Positions 35,434-43,803 of a DNA stretch of 64,000 nucleotides are shown piece by piece. The notes beneath the pieces are model-generated. The model was not told the origin of the DNA, made no database searches, and saw nothing but the letters and a program-made list of their open reading frames with translations. This DNA is from JAGQIB01 sp041393395 (GTDB taxonomy: Bacteria > ARS69), in contig JAWKKG010000008.1 in the NCBI GenBank assembly GCA_041393395.1, positions 186,001 to 250,000 of the forward strand. The letters run 5' to 3'. The number at the start of each line of letters is the position of its first letter. Positions within the stretch are counted from its first letter, which is position 1. The translations under genes and the position numbers were made by a program.

Positions 35434-37382
35434 TCCGCGATTCCTTCGAGCTGACGACGCACGAGCTTCTCGGCGCCACCGGCGATCACGAGCTGCTGCG
35501 GGACCTCGCCGAGCGGCGCGAACCGGAACGTCCGGTCCCCGGCGCGAAGCGTGCCGGCACGAAAGTCCACCTCGGCCGCCAGTCCGGTGCGGATGGTCTT
35601 GCGCGAGTCGCTCGCGAACCGCTCGCGGAGAAAGTCCACGAGCTCGGCGCACTCGATGAGCGGGAACCCGTTGTTGAACGCGTTGCGCTTGTAGGTCTGC
35701 GAGTACGACTCCGCGATGAGCAACGGGATCCCGAAGAACTGGATCGCCGTCGCGGCCTGCTCGCGGCTCGATCCGGACCCGAAGTTCGCGCCGCCCACGA
35801 CGAGGTCCCCGCGTTTCGCGATCTGCTGGAAGTCCGGGTCGTAGTTGCGGAACGCGTGGGTGGCCATCTCGTCGGGCGAGAGATCGTCGCGGTACGTGAC
35901 GTCCTTCCCGTAGATGCCGTCCGTGTTCATGTTGTCCTTCGGGAGCCAGAGGAGCTCGCCCGCGAGCCGGGACGGGAATCCGTCCAGGATCTCGGTCTCG
36001 ACCGCGGCCGGCTCCGCCGCGCGTCCGGTCCGGATCGAGCTCACGAGCTCCCGTCGCTCGAACGGACGGTGGCTCACGATCTTCCCCGCCACCGCCGACG
36101 CGGCCACGACCGCCGGACTGGCGAGATAGCACTGCGCGCTCCGCGAGCCCATCCGCCCCTGGAAGTTCCGGTTCGTGGCGGAGATCCCGACCTCCCCGTC
36201 TTCGAGCGTGCCCTCGCCGAGTCCGATGCACGGCCCGCATCCCGGCGGAAGCGGCCTCGCGCCGGCCTCGAGCAGCGCCGACCAGGCTCCGCTCGCCCGC
36301 GCCTGCTGCTCGATCGCCGCGCTCGCAGCCGCGAGGTAGAACTGCACTCCGGGCGCGACCTTCCGGCCCCGGATCACGCGGGCGGCCTCCTCGAGGTCCT
36401 CGAGCCGGGAGTTCACGCAGGAGAGCAGGTACGCCTTCTGGATCGCGATCCCCTGCTGCTCGATATCCGGCAGCGAGGTGATCTTCTTGACCTCGTTCGG
36501 CCCGGCCACGTGGGGGACCACTCGGCTCAGGTCAAAGGTGATCTCTTTCGCATAAACCGCTGCGCCATCAGAGGATACTCGCTCCGCGACGAGCCGATCC
36601 ACGATCGCATCCGTGAGCTGCGGCTCCCGGTCCCCCCGGCGTGCGAACGCGGCCGCGCGGCCGCGCAGCCACCGCTCCAGCACGTCGTCGAACGGGAAGA
36701 TGCCGGTCAGCGCCCCCCACTCGGTCGTCATGTTCGCGATCGTCATGCGCTGGTCCATGCTCAGGTGGCGCACGCCGTCCCCGGCGAACTCGAGCGCGTA
36801 GTTCAGGACCTCGTCGTTCCGGAACGTCCCGATCAGCGAGATGATCACGTCCTTGCCGACCACTCCCTCCGGGAGCTCGCCGGTCAGCTCGACGCGGGCG
36901 ATGGGCGGCACCTCCCACCAGGTCTCGCCGGTGGCCCAGATCGCCGCGGCGTCCGTCCGCACGACCGGCGTTCCGGCGGCCGCGAGCGCACCGTACAGGT
37001 TCGAGTGCGAGTCCGAGCCCACGACGAACGTCCCGGGCCACACGAACCCTTCCTCGGCCATGATCTGATGGCTGATCCCGCTCCGGGCCGGATAGAACCG
37101 AACCCCCTGCTCCTTCGCGAAGGCCTCGATCTTCGCGTACTTCGCGAGGTTCTCCGGGCTCTCGTTCTGGACGTCGTGGTCCAGCGCGAACACGGGCTGC
37201 GCGGGGTCGAAGATCTTCCGGGCGCCGATCGAGCGGAACTTCGGGATGACCGCGCCCGTGTTGTCGTGGGTCATCACGTGGAAGGGGTGGATCCGGACCA
37301 TGTCCCCGGACCGGACCTCGCGGCCGGCGGGCCATCCGACCGCGAAGGACTGCGTGATCTTCTCGAGTACGGTCTGCGCCAT
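35430..37382 (-). CDS. Aconitase-family hydratase
   Basis: 650-aa Fe-S hydro-lyase, most likely aconitate hydratase (citrate/isocitrate). The 4Fe-4S cysteines are in LLSCVNSRLEDL (Cys ~338) and GCGPCIGLGEGTL (two Cys ~400). VVGSDSHSNLYGALA, NRNFQGRMGS and the swivelling-domain motif VVGGANFGSGSSREQAA are also present. Its size lies between aconitase and isopropylmalate/homoaconitase fused forms, so related substrates are possible, but its operon with citrate lyase subunits favours citrate. ATG 37382 preferred over GTG 37385; GGAGG lies upstream. First gene of the four-gene operon. Confidence 0.87.
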   Translation of the reverse strand: MAQTVLEKITQSFAVGWPAGREVRSGDMVRIHPFHVMTHDNTGAVIPKFRSIGARKIFDPAQPVFALDHDVQNESPENLAKYAKIEAFAKEQGVRFYPARSGISHQIMAEEGFVWPGTFVVGSDSHSNLYGALAAAGTPVVRTDAAAIWATGETWWEVPPIARVELTGELPEGVVGKDVIISLIGTFRNDEVLNYALEFAGDGVRHLSMDQRMTIANMTTEWGALTGIFPFDDVLERWLRGRAAAFARRGDREPQLTDAIVDRLVAERVSSDGAAVYAKEITFDLSRVVPHVAGPNEVKKITSLPDIEQQGIAIQKAYLLSCVNSRLEDLEEAARVIRGRKVAPGVQFYLAAASAAIEQQARASGAWSALLEAGARPLPPGCGPCIGLGEGTLEDGEVGISATNRNFQGRMGSRSAQCYLASPAVVAASAVAGKIVSHRPFERRELVSSIRTGRAAEPAAVETEILDGFPSRLAGELLWLPKDNMNTDGIYGKDVTYRDDLSPDEMATHAFRNYDPDFQQIAKRGDLVVGGANFGSGSSREQAATAIQFFGIPLLIAESYSQTYKRNAFNNGFPLIECAELVDFLRERFASDSRKTIRTGLAAEVDFRAGTLRAGDRTFRFAPLGEVPQQLVIAGGAEKLVRRQLEGIAE

Positions 37383-37519
37383 CACGGGACCTCCGATGCC
37401 GCCGCAATCTAGCAGCGGCCCGGCGGACCGGCAACCGGACCCCCCGGTCGACTTTCGGCGGGTCGCGGGGTCCGGGGGCGATCGCCCTCGATCGGCGGGC
37501 GCCGGTCGATCGCGGACGG

Positions 37520-37553
37520 AAAAAAAGAACGGGGACCCGGAGGGCCCCCGTTC
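37520..37553 (-). terminator. Intrinsic terminator of the thioredoxin-fold selenoprotein gene
   Basis: On the minus strand a near-perfect 12-bp stem (arms 37553-37542 and 37538-37527, loop TCC) is followed directly by seven Ts (37526-37520). It begins 25 bp after the gene's stop. It also insulates the gene from the aconitase operon downstream. Confidence 0.9.
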
Positions 37554-37577
37554 CCAGAACGCCAGGGTGGGAAGGGA

Positions 37578-38759
37578 TCAGTTCGCCTTGGCGGCGCGGA
37601 TCTCCTGGAAGCGCGTGAGCTGCTTCTGATAGTGCTCGCTGTCCGGATCCTCGGACACCGCGCGCTGGATCAGCTCCACCGCGTCGTCGCAATTGCCGCG
37701 CGCGTTGCAGATCTCCGCGGCCGTGTCGAGGATCATCGCCTTCTCACGTCCGGCGGCCGCAACCTCGACTCCGTGCCGCGCGAGCGCTTCGGCCTCCTCG
37801 AGATTCACGTCCTTCTCGAAGCACCACCACGCGAACGAGTTCAATCCGGAGGCGTCGTCCTTCCATCCTTCCGGCATCGACGCGCGTTTCAGTTCCAGGG
37901 CCTTGTCCTTGTCGTTCAGCACGAGCAGCGCGTGCTCGATCTCGATCCCCTGGCGCGCCTGGGCGAGCCCGGGATCCGTGGTGCCCTTCGTGGCCTTCAG
38001 CGCAGGCTCGAGATACGGCACGACGAGACGCGGCTGCTCGTTCTTCTGGCCGAGGTAGCTCATCATGTCGGCGAGCTCCACGAGCGTGTCACCCGAGACG
38101 TCCTTCGCTCGCACGACCTGGTCCGCGGCCGCCGTGACGTCTTCCAGCGAGAAGTCCTCGCTCCCGCGGATCGACGCATACGCCGTGTAGTAGAACTCGT
38201 CGTAGCGATTCTCCGCGCTCGGTGCGATCTCTCCCGCCTTCTTGGCGAAGCGCACCGCATCCACGTACTCCCCGCGCGTTCCGTGGAAACGGGCGAGCTT
38301 CTTCGCGTCGGCCGCGCTCGGCGACTTCCCGAAGCGAGCCGTCTTCTCCGCGATCGTCGTCGGGTCCGCGACCGCAGTCCCGATCGTCTCGAGGAAGTGC
38401 TCCTTGCCGTATCCGCTCCACGTGTCGAGCGCCTCGCCCTTTGCGTTCGTCAGCACGAACGTGGGATAGCCCTGGACGAGGTACTCCTTGGCGAGCTCGA
38501 TTCCCTCGCCCTTCTCCGCGTCGGTCTTGAAGAGCACCACGTCGCCGAGTGCCTTCTGGATGTCCTGATCCGACTCCGCCGCCCGGGCGAAGCGCTTACA
38601 GGGGCCTCACCAGGTGGCGAAGAAGTCGACGAGAACCGGCTTCCCCTGGGAAGCCGCGAGCGCCTTCGCGTCGGCGAAGGTCTCCGGGGCGCCCGCCACG
38701 CCCACGGCCGGCAGGGCCAGGACGGTGACGAGCGCGGAGGCCATCAGAAGTCGCTGCAT
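37578..38759 (-). CDS. Exported thioredoxin-fold protein with in-frame TGA at the active-site Cys (apparent selenoprotein), C-terminal helical repeats
   Basis: Read through one TGA (38609-38607) the gene encodes 393 aa. Residues 1-23 are a signal peptide. The thioredoxin domain reads VDFFATW-Sec51-G-P-C54-KRF with cis-Pro99 in GYPTFVL. The TGA replaces exactly the first Cys of the CGPC site, and coding continues in frame with normal codon use for 343 residues. A helical, TPR-like region occupies about 140-390. A hairpin suited to be a SECIS follows the TGA, and a terminator follows the true stop. ATG 38759 is preceded by AAGGAAA. Expected role: periplasmic thiol/disulfide exchange. A nonsense mutation or sequencing error is the alternative; no Sec machinery gene (selA, selB, selC) lies in the window. 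Confidence 0.85.
38573..38593 (-). promoter_or_regulatory. Candidate bacterial SECIS element
   Basis: In the mRNA, 14 nt after the UGA, CUUCGCC pairs with GGCGGAG (7 bp including one U-G, plus an outer G-U) and closes on a 5-nt loop CGGGC. The loop begins 22 nt after the UGA and has G at its second position, within the known spacing and loop rules for bacterial SECIS. It is inside the coding region, as SECIS are in bacteria. Confidence 0.65.
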
Positions 38760-38921
38760 CGAGAGATTTCCTTTCTTCCCGGCGGACCGGGAGGATTGAG
38801 CCGAACGGTTCGATTCTGCCGCGCCGACGCGACCGCGCGCCAGCGGATTCCCGGATTCTGGGACGGACGACGCGATTCCGGGGCCGATTCCCCCGCCGCC
38901 ACCGGGGCCGCGGCCGCCACG

Positions 38922-38983
38922 GCCGCGATGGCCGCGATGGCCGCGATGGCCGCGATGGCCGCGATGGCCGCGATGGCCGCGAG
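38922..38983. repeat. 9-bp tandem repeat (GCCGCGATG)n
   Basis: Six perfect head-to-tail copies of GCCGCGATG (38922-38975) and a broken seventh lie between the selenoprotein start and the end of the DUF4136 lipoprotein gene. It keeps an open frame on either strand but matches no gene. Likely replication-slippage array; copy number may vary between strains. Confidence 0.85.
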
Positions 38984-38991
38984 TCGGCCAC

Positions 38992-39510
38992 CTACTGGGG
39001 CGGGAAGCCCTCGAGGATCTTCGCGACGACCTTGCCCACCTGCTCGTCGGGATGATCCGACGGCCGGAGGACGTCGGTGCCGCGACCCTCCCACACCACC
39101 GCCTGCTGGTGCGCGTCCACGACCTGGAGCACGAGTGTGCCTTCCTTCTCCCGCGTGGCCACCGTGCGCGGACCGAATCGCCAGCCATAGTGCCGATAAA
39201 CGTCGATTCGATCGCGGGTGTGGAGGCGGTAGACGAGGAGCACGTCGGCCGACTTCTCGGACCGGGCCGACGTCATCCCGCGGGCCTGCAGCTCCGCGTC
39301 GACCGCCCGACGGATCCGCTTGTCCAGGATGTCGTACTCGCCGGGCACGTCGCCGGTGGCCCGGCTCGGCGCCCAGGCGAACGTGCGGTACGCACGGAAG
39401 TCCGCGGCCCGATCCCAGTCCGTGGTGACCTGCGGCCCGGCGCATCCGGCCGCCAGCCAACCGACGGCCAGCAGCGCGCCGAGGATCGGGACTTTCCTCG
39501 AGACTCTCAT
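38992..39510 (-). CDS. DUF4136-type lipoprotein
   Basis: 172 aa with a lipobox LAAGC (Cys23), so a lipid-anchored envelope protein. After it come TTDWDRAADFRAYRTFAWAP, the usual DUF4136 opening, RRAVDAELQARGM, YRHYGWRFG and TLVLQVVDAHQQAVVWEGRG. The family has no known activity. ATG 39510 is chosen because it directly begins the signal peptide; GGGAG lies upstream. It precedes the selenoprotein gene on the same strand, 232 bp away, and may not share its transcript because of the repeat-rich gap. Confidence 0.8.
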   Translation of the reverse strand: MRVSRKVPILGALLAVGWLAAGCAGPQVTTDWDRAADFRAYRTFAWAPSRATGDVPGEYDILDKRIRRAVDAELQARGMTSARSEKSADVLLVYRLHTRDRIDVYRHYGWRFGPRTVATREKEGTLVLQVVDAHQQAVVWEGRGTDVLRPSDHPDEQVGKVVAKILEGFPPQ

Positions 39511-39685
39511 TCGAAGCTCCCTCTTTCCGGGGTTCGGGGCGACGCGGAGGGCTTGTCGGATTGAAACGCCGGGGCCGACTTCGGGCAACCGAACTTGTCC
39601 GATTCCGCAGACGGACCCACCATCGTGGGCGTCGGACTCGCGGCCCACGACGCCCGTGGCGCGACTCCCACGAAGGTGAAACCCG

Positions 39686-40549
39686 GTGTCGACGTGTCTG
39701 TTCGCGGCCGACCTGCACGGTCGCCTGTCCCGTTACGAGTCCCTCTTTTCGGCCGTGGCCCGGGATCGCCCCACGGGCCTGTTCCTCGGGGGCGACCTGC
39801 TGCCGCCCGCCGCCCTCGGGTCCCTCGCCGGCCCCGACGCGCCCGACGACTTTCTCCGGGACTACCTGGGGCCACGTCTGCACCGGCTGCGGACCGAGCT
39901 CGGCGACGCGTACCCGCGGGTCTTCGCGATTCTCGGGAACGACGATCCCGCCGCGGAGTTGCCGGCCGTGCACGAGATCGAGGCGGAGAGCCTCTGGACC
40001 TACGCGCATGACCGCACGACCGCATTCGGCCCCTACACGGTCACCGGCTACTCGTTCGTACCTCCCACGCCCTTCGCGCTCAAGGACTGGGAACGCTACG
40101 ACACGTCGCGCTACGTCGACCCCGGCTGTGTCTCGCCGGAAGAGGGCGTCCGCAGCGTGGACCGTCCGGAGGCCGAGGCCCGATGGACGACCATCGCCGG
40201 AGATCTCGAGCGACTGCGCGCGGGACTCCATCCCTCGAAGGCGATCTTTCTCTTCCACTCTCCGCCGTACCGGACCCGGCTCGATCGCGCCGATCTCGAC
40301 GGTCGCGTCGTGGACCACGTCCCGCTCGACGTCCACGTCGGCAGCATCGCGATCCGTCGCTTCGTGGAAACGTGGCAGCCGCGCCTCACGCTCCACGGAC
40401 ACATCCACGAATCCGCCCGCCTCACGGGGAGCTGGCAGGACCGGATCGGCGACACGATCCTGCTCTCGGGGGCCCACGACGGGGCGGAACTCGCGCTGGT
40501 GCGCTTCGACCCCGACCATCCCGAACGCGCCGCGCGCGAGCTGATCTAG
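39686..40549 (+). CDS. Calcineurin-like metallophosphoesterase
   Basis: 287-aa cytosolic phosphoesterase. Metal ligands are in ADLHGR (residue ~9), GGDLLP (~36), GNDD (~84), FHSPP (~193) and GHIHE (~239), the five-block pattern of the calcineurin-like superfamily. The substrate cannot be told. It starts at GTG 39686. Its stop codon lies in a CTAG palindrome that also supplies the stop of the convergent gene. Confidence 0.85.
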   Translation: MSTCLFAADLHGRLSRYESLFSAVARDRPTGLFLGGDLLPPAALGSLAGPDAPDDFLRDYLGPRLHRLRTELGDAYPRVFAILGNDDPAAELPAVHEIEAESLWTYAHDRTTAFGPYTVTGYSFVPPTPFALKDWERYDTSRYVDPGCVSPEEGVRSVDRPEAEARWTTIAGDLERLRAGLHPSKAIFLFHSPPYRTRLDRADLDGRVVDHVPLDVHVGSIAIRRFVETWQPRLTLHGHIHESARLTGSWQDRIGDTILLSGAHDGAELALVRFDPDHPERAARELI

Positions 40550-43500
40550 GCGACGCTCGTCCCGCCCGATCCGGACGAGCGCGTGCCGAGCGTGAGCGGC
40601 CGGGCCGGATCCGTCACCGCGCCGATCTTGACCGCGAAGCTGGTCTTCCTCGCAAGGTCCTCGTCGGTGAGGTAGTGAACGTCCAGCAGGTCGTCCGTGC
40701 GGTAGCCGGTGCGCAGGTAGTTGATCTCGGCGAGGCATCGACTCCATCCCTCGAACCAGGACCTCGCCCGCCCTACCTGGTCCGGGGTCGCGCCCGCGGA
40801 CACGTGCACCAGGAGATCGATGTCGCTGCCCGGCCCGGCCGTTCCGTTCTTGGTGCTGCCGATGACGTACATCGCCTCCACACCGAACGATTCCGGATCG
40901 AGATCGAGCGCGATTCGTTCCGCCATGAACATCCGCCACCGGACGTGGTCTTCCGAGCGCTCCGACTCGAGCCCGCGAGTGACCTCCCGCGGGCCCGGGG
41001 GGCGGACGGGTGCGGGGACCGCGATCCCGCCCTCCGTCCGCGCCGTGAAGAACGCCACGCCCCGGTCGAGATCCGCGTTCAGGCGGATCTCGAGCACTTC
41101 TCCCTGCCGCCGTTCCGGAACGTCGAGAACCCGCACGACGTCCGCGAGGTGCGCGAACTCGGGCAGCAGCTCGGGCAGCAGATTCCGGCCGCCCGCCAGG
41201 AACGAGTCCCGGAAGACGTTGCCCTCTTCGTCCGGGTACAGCGGCAGGTAGCGGATGCCGGATTCCACGAGATCCTGGAAGAAGTGCGTGCCGAACGAGA
41301 GATCCGGAACGTAGCTGCCGGAGGCGCGGGCCACCTCGACCAGCAGCGCCGTGTTGCTGATGTCGGAGTAGGTCACGGGAACACCGAGACGGATGTCGCC
41401 GCGACTTCCCCACCGCCCCGGGCCCACGAGGATGAACTGACGTTTCGGCAGCAGCCGGTTCAATCGCCCGACGACCCGCCCGACCTCGCGCAGTCGCTGA
41501 AGATCCGAGATCTCGTGATATGCGCTCGGCTCCACGTACACGACGTGCGTGACGTTCCGGACCCGACCGTTCGGCACGTGCCGGTTCGCGGTGAAAAGGA
41601 CGCGCGCCGGATCGAGATGGCGCGGGATCGCAGCCGGCTCCTCGTCGCTCGCGTACGACTGCGCCCGGCACTGCAGCAGGTAAAGGTCCGTTCCGTCCGA
41701 CGCGAACTCGACGTCGACGGGGTGCTGCATGCTCTCCTGCAGCACCCCGAGCAGCTCCCGCATCCGAGCCACGAAGTCCGTGTTCCGCACGATCCCGTCG
41801 AACGTCACGACCCAGTCGCCGGCCCCGAAGTCGAGGCCGATGCCCAGCGGACGCGAGAGGTGGCCGCCCTCGAACCGCGACACGATGTCGCGAATGCGGG
41901 GATACTCGGATCCGGCCTCCCGCAGCAGGCCGGCGAGCTCCACCGTCTCGAACTCGCCGGTCTCCAGGTTGATGACGTCGATCTTGCGCGGCGCGTAGCG
42001 GACCATCTCGTCCGGCGTCGCGTTGACGCGCAGCTCGGGCTGTCCCGGCGCGATGAGGATCGGGTAATCGTCGCTCAGCCGGTCGACGGCCCGCGTCCCG
42101 AGGCCCGGCACGATCCGCAGGAGACCGTCCTCGCGCCGGATGCGCGGAGACCACCGGTAGTCGTTCGTGCCGAACGCCACCCCCGCGAAGGCGGGCAGGA
42201 AGTAGCGGCCGACGCGACGTCCGACGACCTCCTGGATCATGATGCCCATCTCCTCGTGCAGGTCGAGGAGGCCGCGCTCGGCGCGGTACTCGAGGGGATC
42301 CGGTCCGAACGTCGAGGCGTAGACCTCGGCGATCGCGTCGAGCAGGGCCGCGAGACGCGCGCGCTTCGATCCGAGGTTCGCGAGGAAGAGGCTCTTGTAC
42401 TTGCCCGAGAACGCGGCGCCGACCTGGTCCTCCAGCAGACTCGAGCTGCGCACGATCAACGGCGTACCCTCGAGGTCGTCGAGCGCGAGGGACAGTCCCT
42501 TCACGATCTCCGGCGGAAACTGTGAACCCTTGAAGAGCGGAGCGATCCGGGGGTAGTCCTGGCGGATCTCGTCGAGCGTCATGTACTTCCGCGCCCAGAG
42601 ATCCTCGAGGTTGTTGTAGTGGATGAACGCCGGCAGGCCGTCGGACGTGAGATACCAGGTTCTCGGCTCCCGGAACGTCCCGAGCCCCTGTCCGCGGGGC
42701 GTTCCGGCCAGCGACCGCACCACGTGCACCGCAAGGAACAACCCCGCGCTCTTCCCACCGAGCTTCCCGCGGGAATGGGTCGTCGTCACGACCCGCTGGG
42801 AAAGAGCGTGAAAGTCATCCACCGTCACGTGGTCCTTGGCCGCGTTCACGAACTCCAGCTGATCGCTGAAGAACCGGCGGAGCAGATTGACCCGCAGAAC
42901 CGAGCGGATCGGCGGCGGAAGCTCGTCCTCCACCGCGGAGATGGAGCGGAACCGATCGAGCGCCTCGATGACCTCCGAGAGAGACGTGTCCTGTCGCTCC
43001 AGGGTCGTCGCGAGGAAGCTCGTCTTGTCCTCGCGAATCCAGCGCTGGATACACGTGAGGATCTCGTTCTCGCTCAGGTGCCGGGCGGCGACCTGGAAGG
43101 TCTCACGCGTGAGCACGCCGACGTCCGCCAGTTTGCCCGGCCGCGCGGGCCGGTTCTCGCCGAGGTCGTCGCCCTCTTCGGCCACCGGCGGGAGTTCGCG
43201 AAGCAGACCCCGCGCCTCCTCGACGTCGTTCCAGCACAGGTGATTGATCATCTTGCGCGTGATGCGGCGGAGCAGCATCGGATCCGTACGCTCGAGGAAG
43301 TCGAGGATCACTCCCCACTCGCGATGCCCCGTCTCGCTCGCCGACGCGACGGCACGCTCGTAGCTCGTGAGCGCGTGGAGCAGCCGGCGCTGCTGCACGT
43401 AGTGCGCGACACGCTCGGCCACCGCCTCGAGGAGCTTCCGCTCTTCGCGCAGGAACGGCCCCTCGTCCGCGGCCGGACGCTCTTCCAGGTAGACGACCGA

Positions 43501-43803
43501 CAGCTGCCCGACCGACTCCCCGTCGATCACCACCGGTACGCGCTGGACGAACGGCATCGGACGAAAGCCGGCGCTCACGGCGGTGACATCGTCGACCGTC
43601 ACCTCCGCCGCACAGACCTCGGGGAACTGCCAGCCCGGCGGGAGCGCATCGGCGACCCGTTGCAGCACGATCGACCGCGGCTCGGCGGACGAGATCGCCT
43701 CCCCCACGCGGTACAGACAGCTGAGCTCCTTGGCGCGCTCCCGCAGGGCGCGGAGCAGTGCGTCCGCTCCCGGATCGGCTCCGGGCGGCGTCTCGTCGGT
43801 CAT
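40546..43803 (-). CDS. GAF - PEP/pyruvate-binding (PPDK_N-like) - nucleotidyltransferase multidomain protein
   Basis: 1085 aa, soluble. Residues ~15-145 are GAF-like. A helical region of unknown family follows (160-320). From ~340 a PPDK/PEP-synthase-type ATP-grasp domain begins (GKLGGKSAGLFLA, then VRSSSLLEDQVGAAFSGKY at 451-469, and MIQEVVGRRVGRYFLPAFAGVAF). There is no phosphohistidine swivel or PEP/pyruvate TIM barrel, so it cannot be an ordinary dikinase. The last ~110 residues hold a nucleotidyltransferase fold: GSTKNGTAGPGSDIDLLVHV (982-1001) with its catalytic Asp pair. ATG 43803 overlaps the upstream paralogue's stop (ATGA). Probable signalling or phosphoryl/nucleotidyl transfer role; not assigned. 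Confidence 0.78.
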   Translation of the reverse strand: MTDETPPGADPGADALLRALRERAKELSCLYRVGEAISSAEPRSIVLQRVADALPPGWQFPEVCAAEVTVDDVTAVSAGFRPMPFVQRVPVVIDGESVGQLSVVYLEERPAADEGPFLREERKLLEAVAERVAHYVQQRRLLHALTSYERAVASASETGHREWGVILDFLERTDPMLLRRITRKMINHLCWNDVEEARGLLRELPPVAEEGDDLGENRPARPGKLADVGVLTRETFQVAARHLSENEILTCIQRWIREDKTSFLATTLERQDTSLSEVIEALDRFRSISAVEDELPPPIRSVLRVNLLRRFFSDQLEFVNAAKDHVTVDDFHALSQRVVTTTHSRGKLGGKSAGLFLAVHVVRSLAGTPRGQGLGTFREPRTWYLTSDGLPAFIHYNNLEDLWARKYMTLDEIRQDYPRIAPLFKGSQFPPEIVKGLSLALDDLEGTPLIVRSSSLLEDQVGAAFSGKYKSLFLANLGSKRARLAALLDAIAEVYASTFGPDPLEYRAERGLLDLHEEMGIMIQEVVGRRVGRYFLPAFAGVAFGTNDYRWSPRIRREDGLLRIVPGLGTRAVDRLSDDYPILIAPGQPELRVNATPDEMVRYAPRKIDVINLETGEFETVELAGLLREAGSEYPRIRDIVSRFEGGHLSRPLGIGLDFGAGDWVVTFDGIVRNTDFVARMRELLGVLQESMQHPVDVEFASDGTDLYLLQCRAQSYASDEEPAAIPRHLDPARVLFTANRHVPNGRVRNVTHVVYVEPSAYHEISDLQRLREVGRVVGRLNRLLPKRQFILVGPGRWGSRGDIRLGVPVTYSDISNTALLVEVARASGSYVPDLSFGTHFFQDLVESGIRYLPLYPDEEGNVFRDSFLAGGRNLLPELLPEFAHLADVVRVLDVPERRQGEVLEIRLNADLDRGVAFFTARTEGGIAVPAPVRPPGPREVTRGLESERSEDHVRWRMFMAERIALDLDPESFGVEAMYVIGSTKNGTAGPGSDIDLLVHVSAGATPDQVGRARSWFEGWSRCLAEINYLRTGYRTDDLLDVHYLTDEDLARKTSFAVKIGAVTDPARPLTLGTRSSGSGGTSVA

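Noticed and set aside
38607..38759. Treating the thioredoxin gene as a pseudogene broken by TGA
   Set aside because: The TGA replaces exactly the catalytic Cys, the rest stays in frame for 343 codons with no other damage, a hairpin fits SECIS rules and a terminator follows. Decay would not be expected to choose this position. Not fully excluded without the Sec machinery.
38922..38983. CRISPR array
   Set aside because: The repeat unit is 9 bp with no spacers; it is a simple tandem repeat.
37632..39428. Long plus-strand open frame across the selenoprotein and repeat region
   Set aside because: It runs antisense to the signal-peptide thioredoxin and lipoprotein genes, has repetitive Arg/Ala composition and contains the MAA repeat. 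It is a high-GC shadow.
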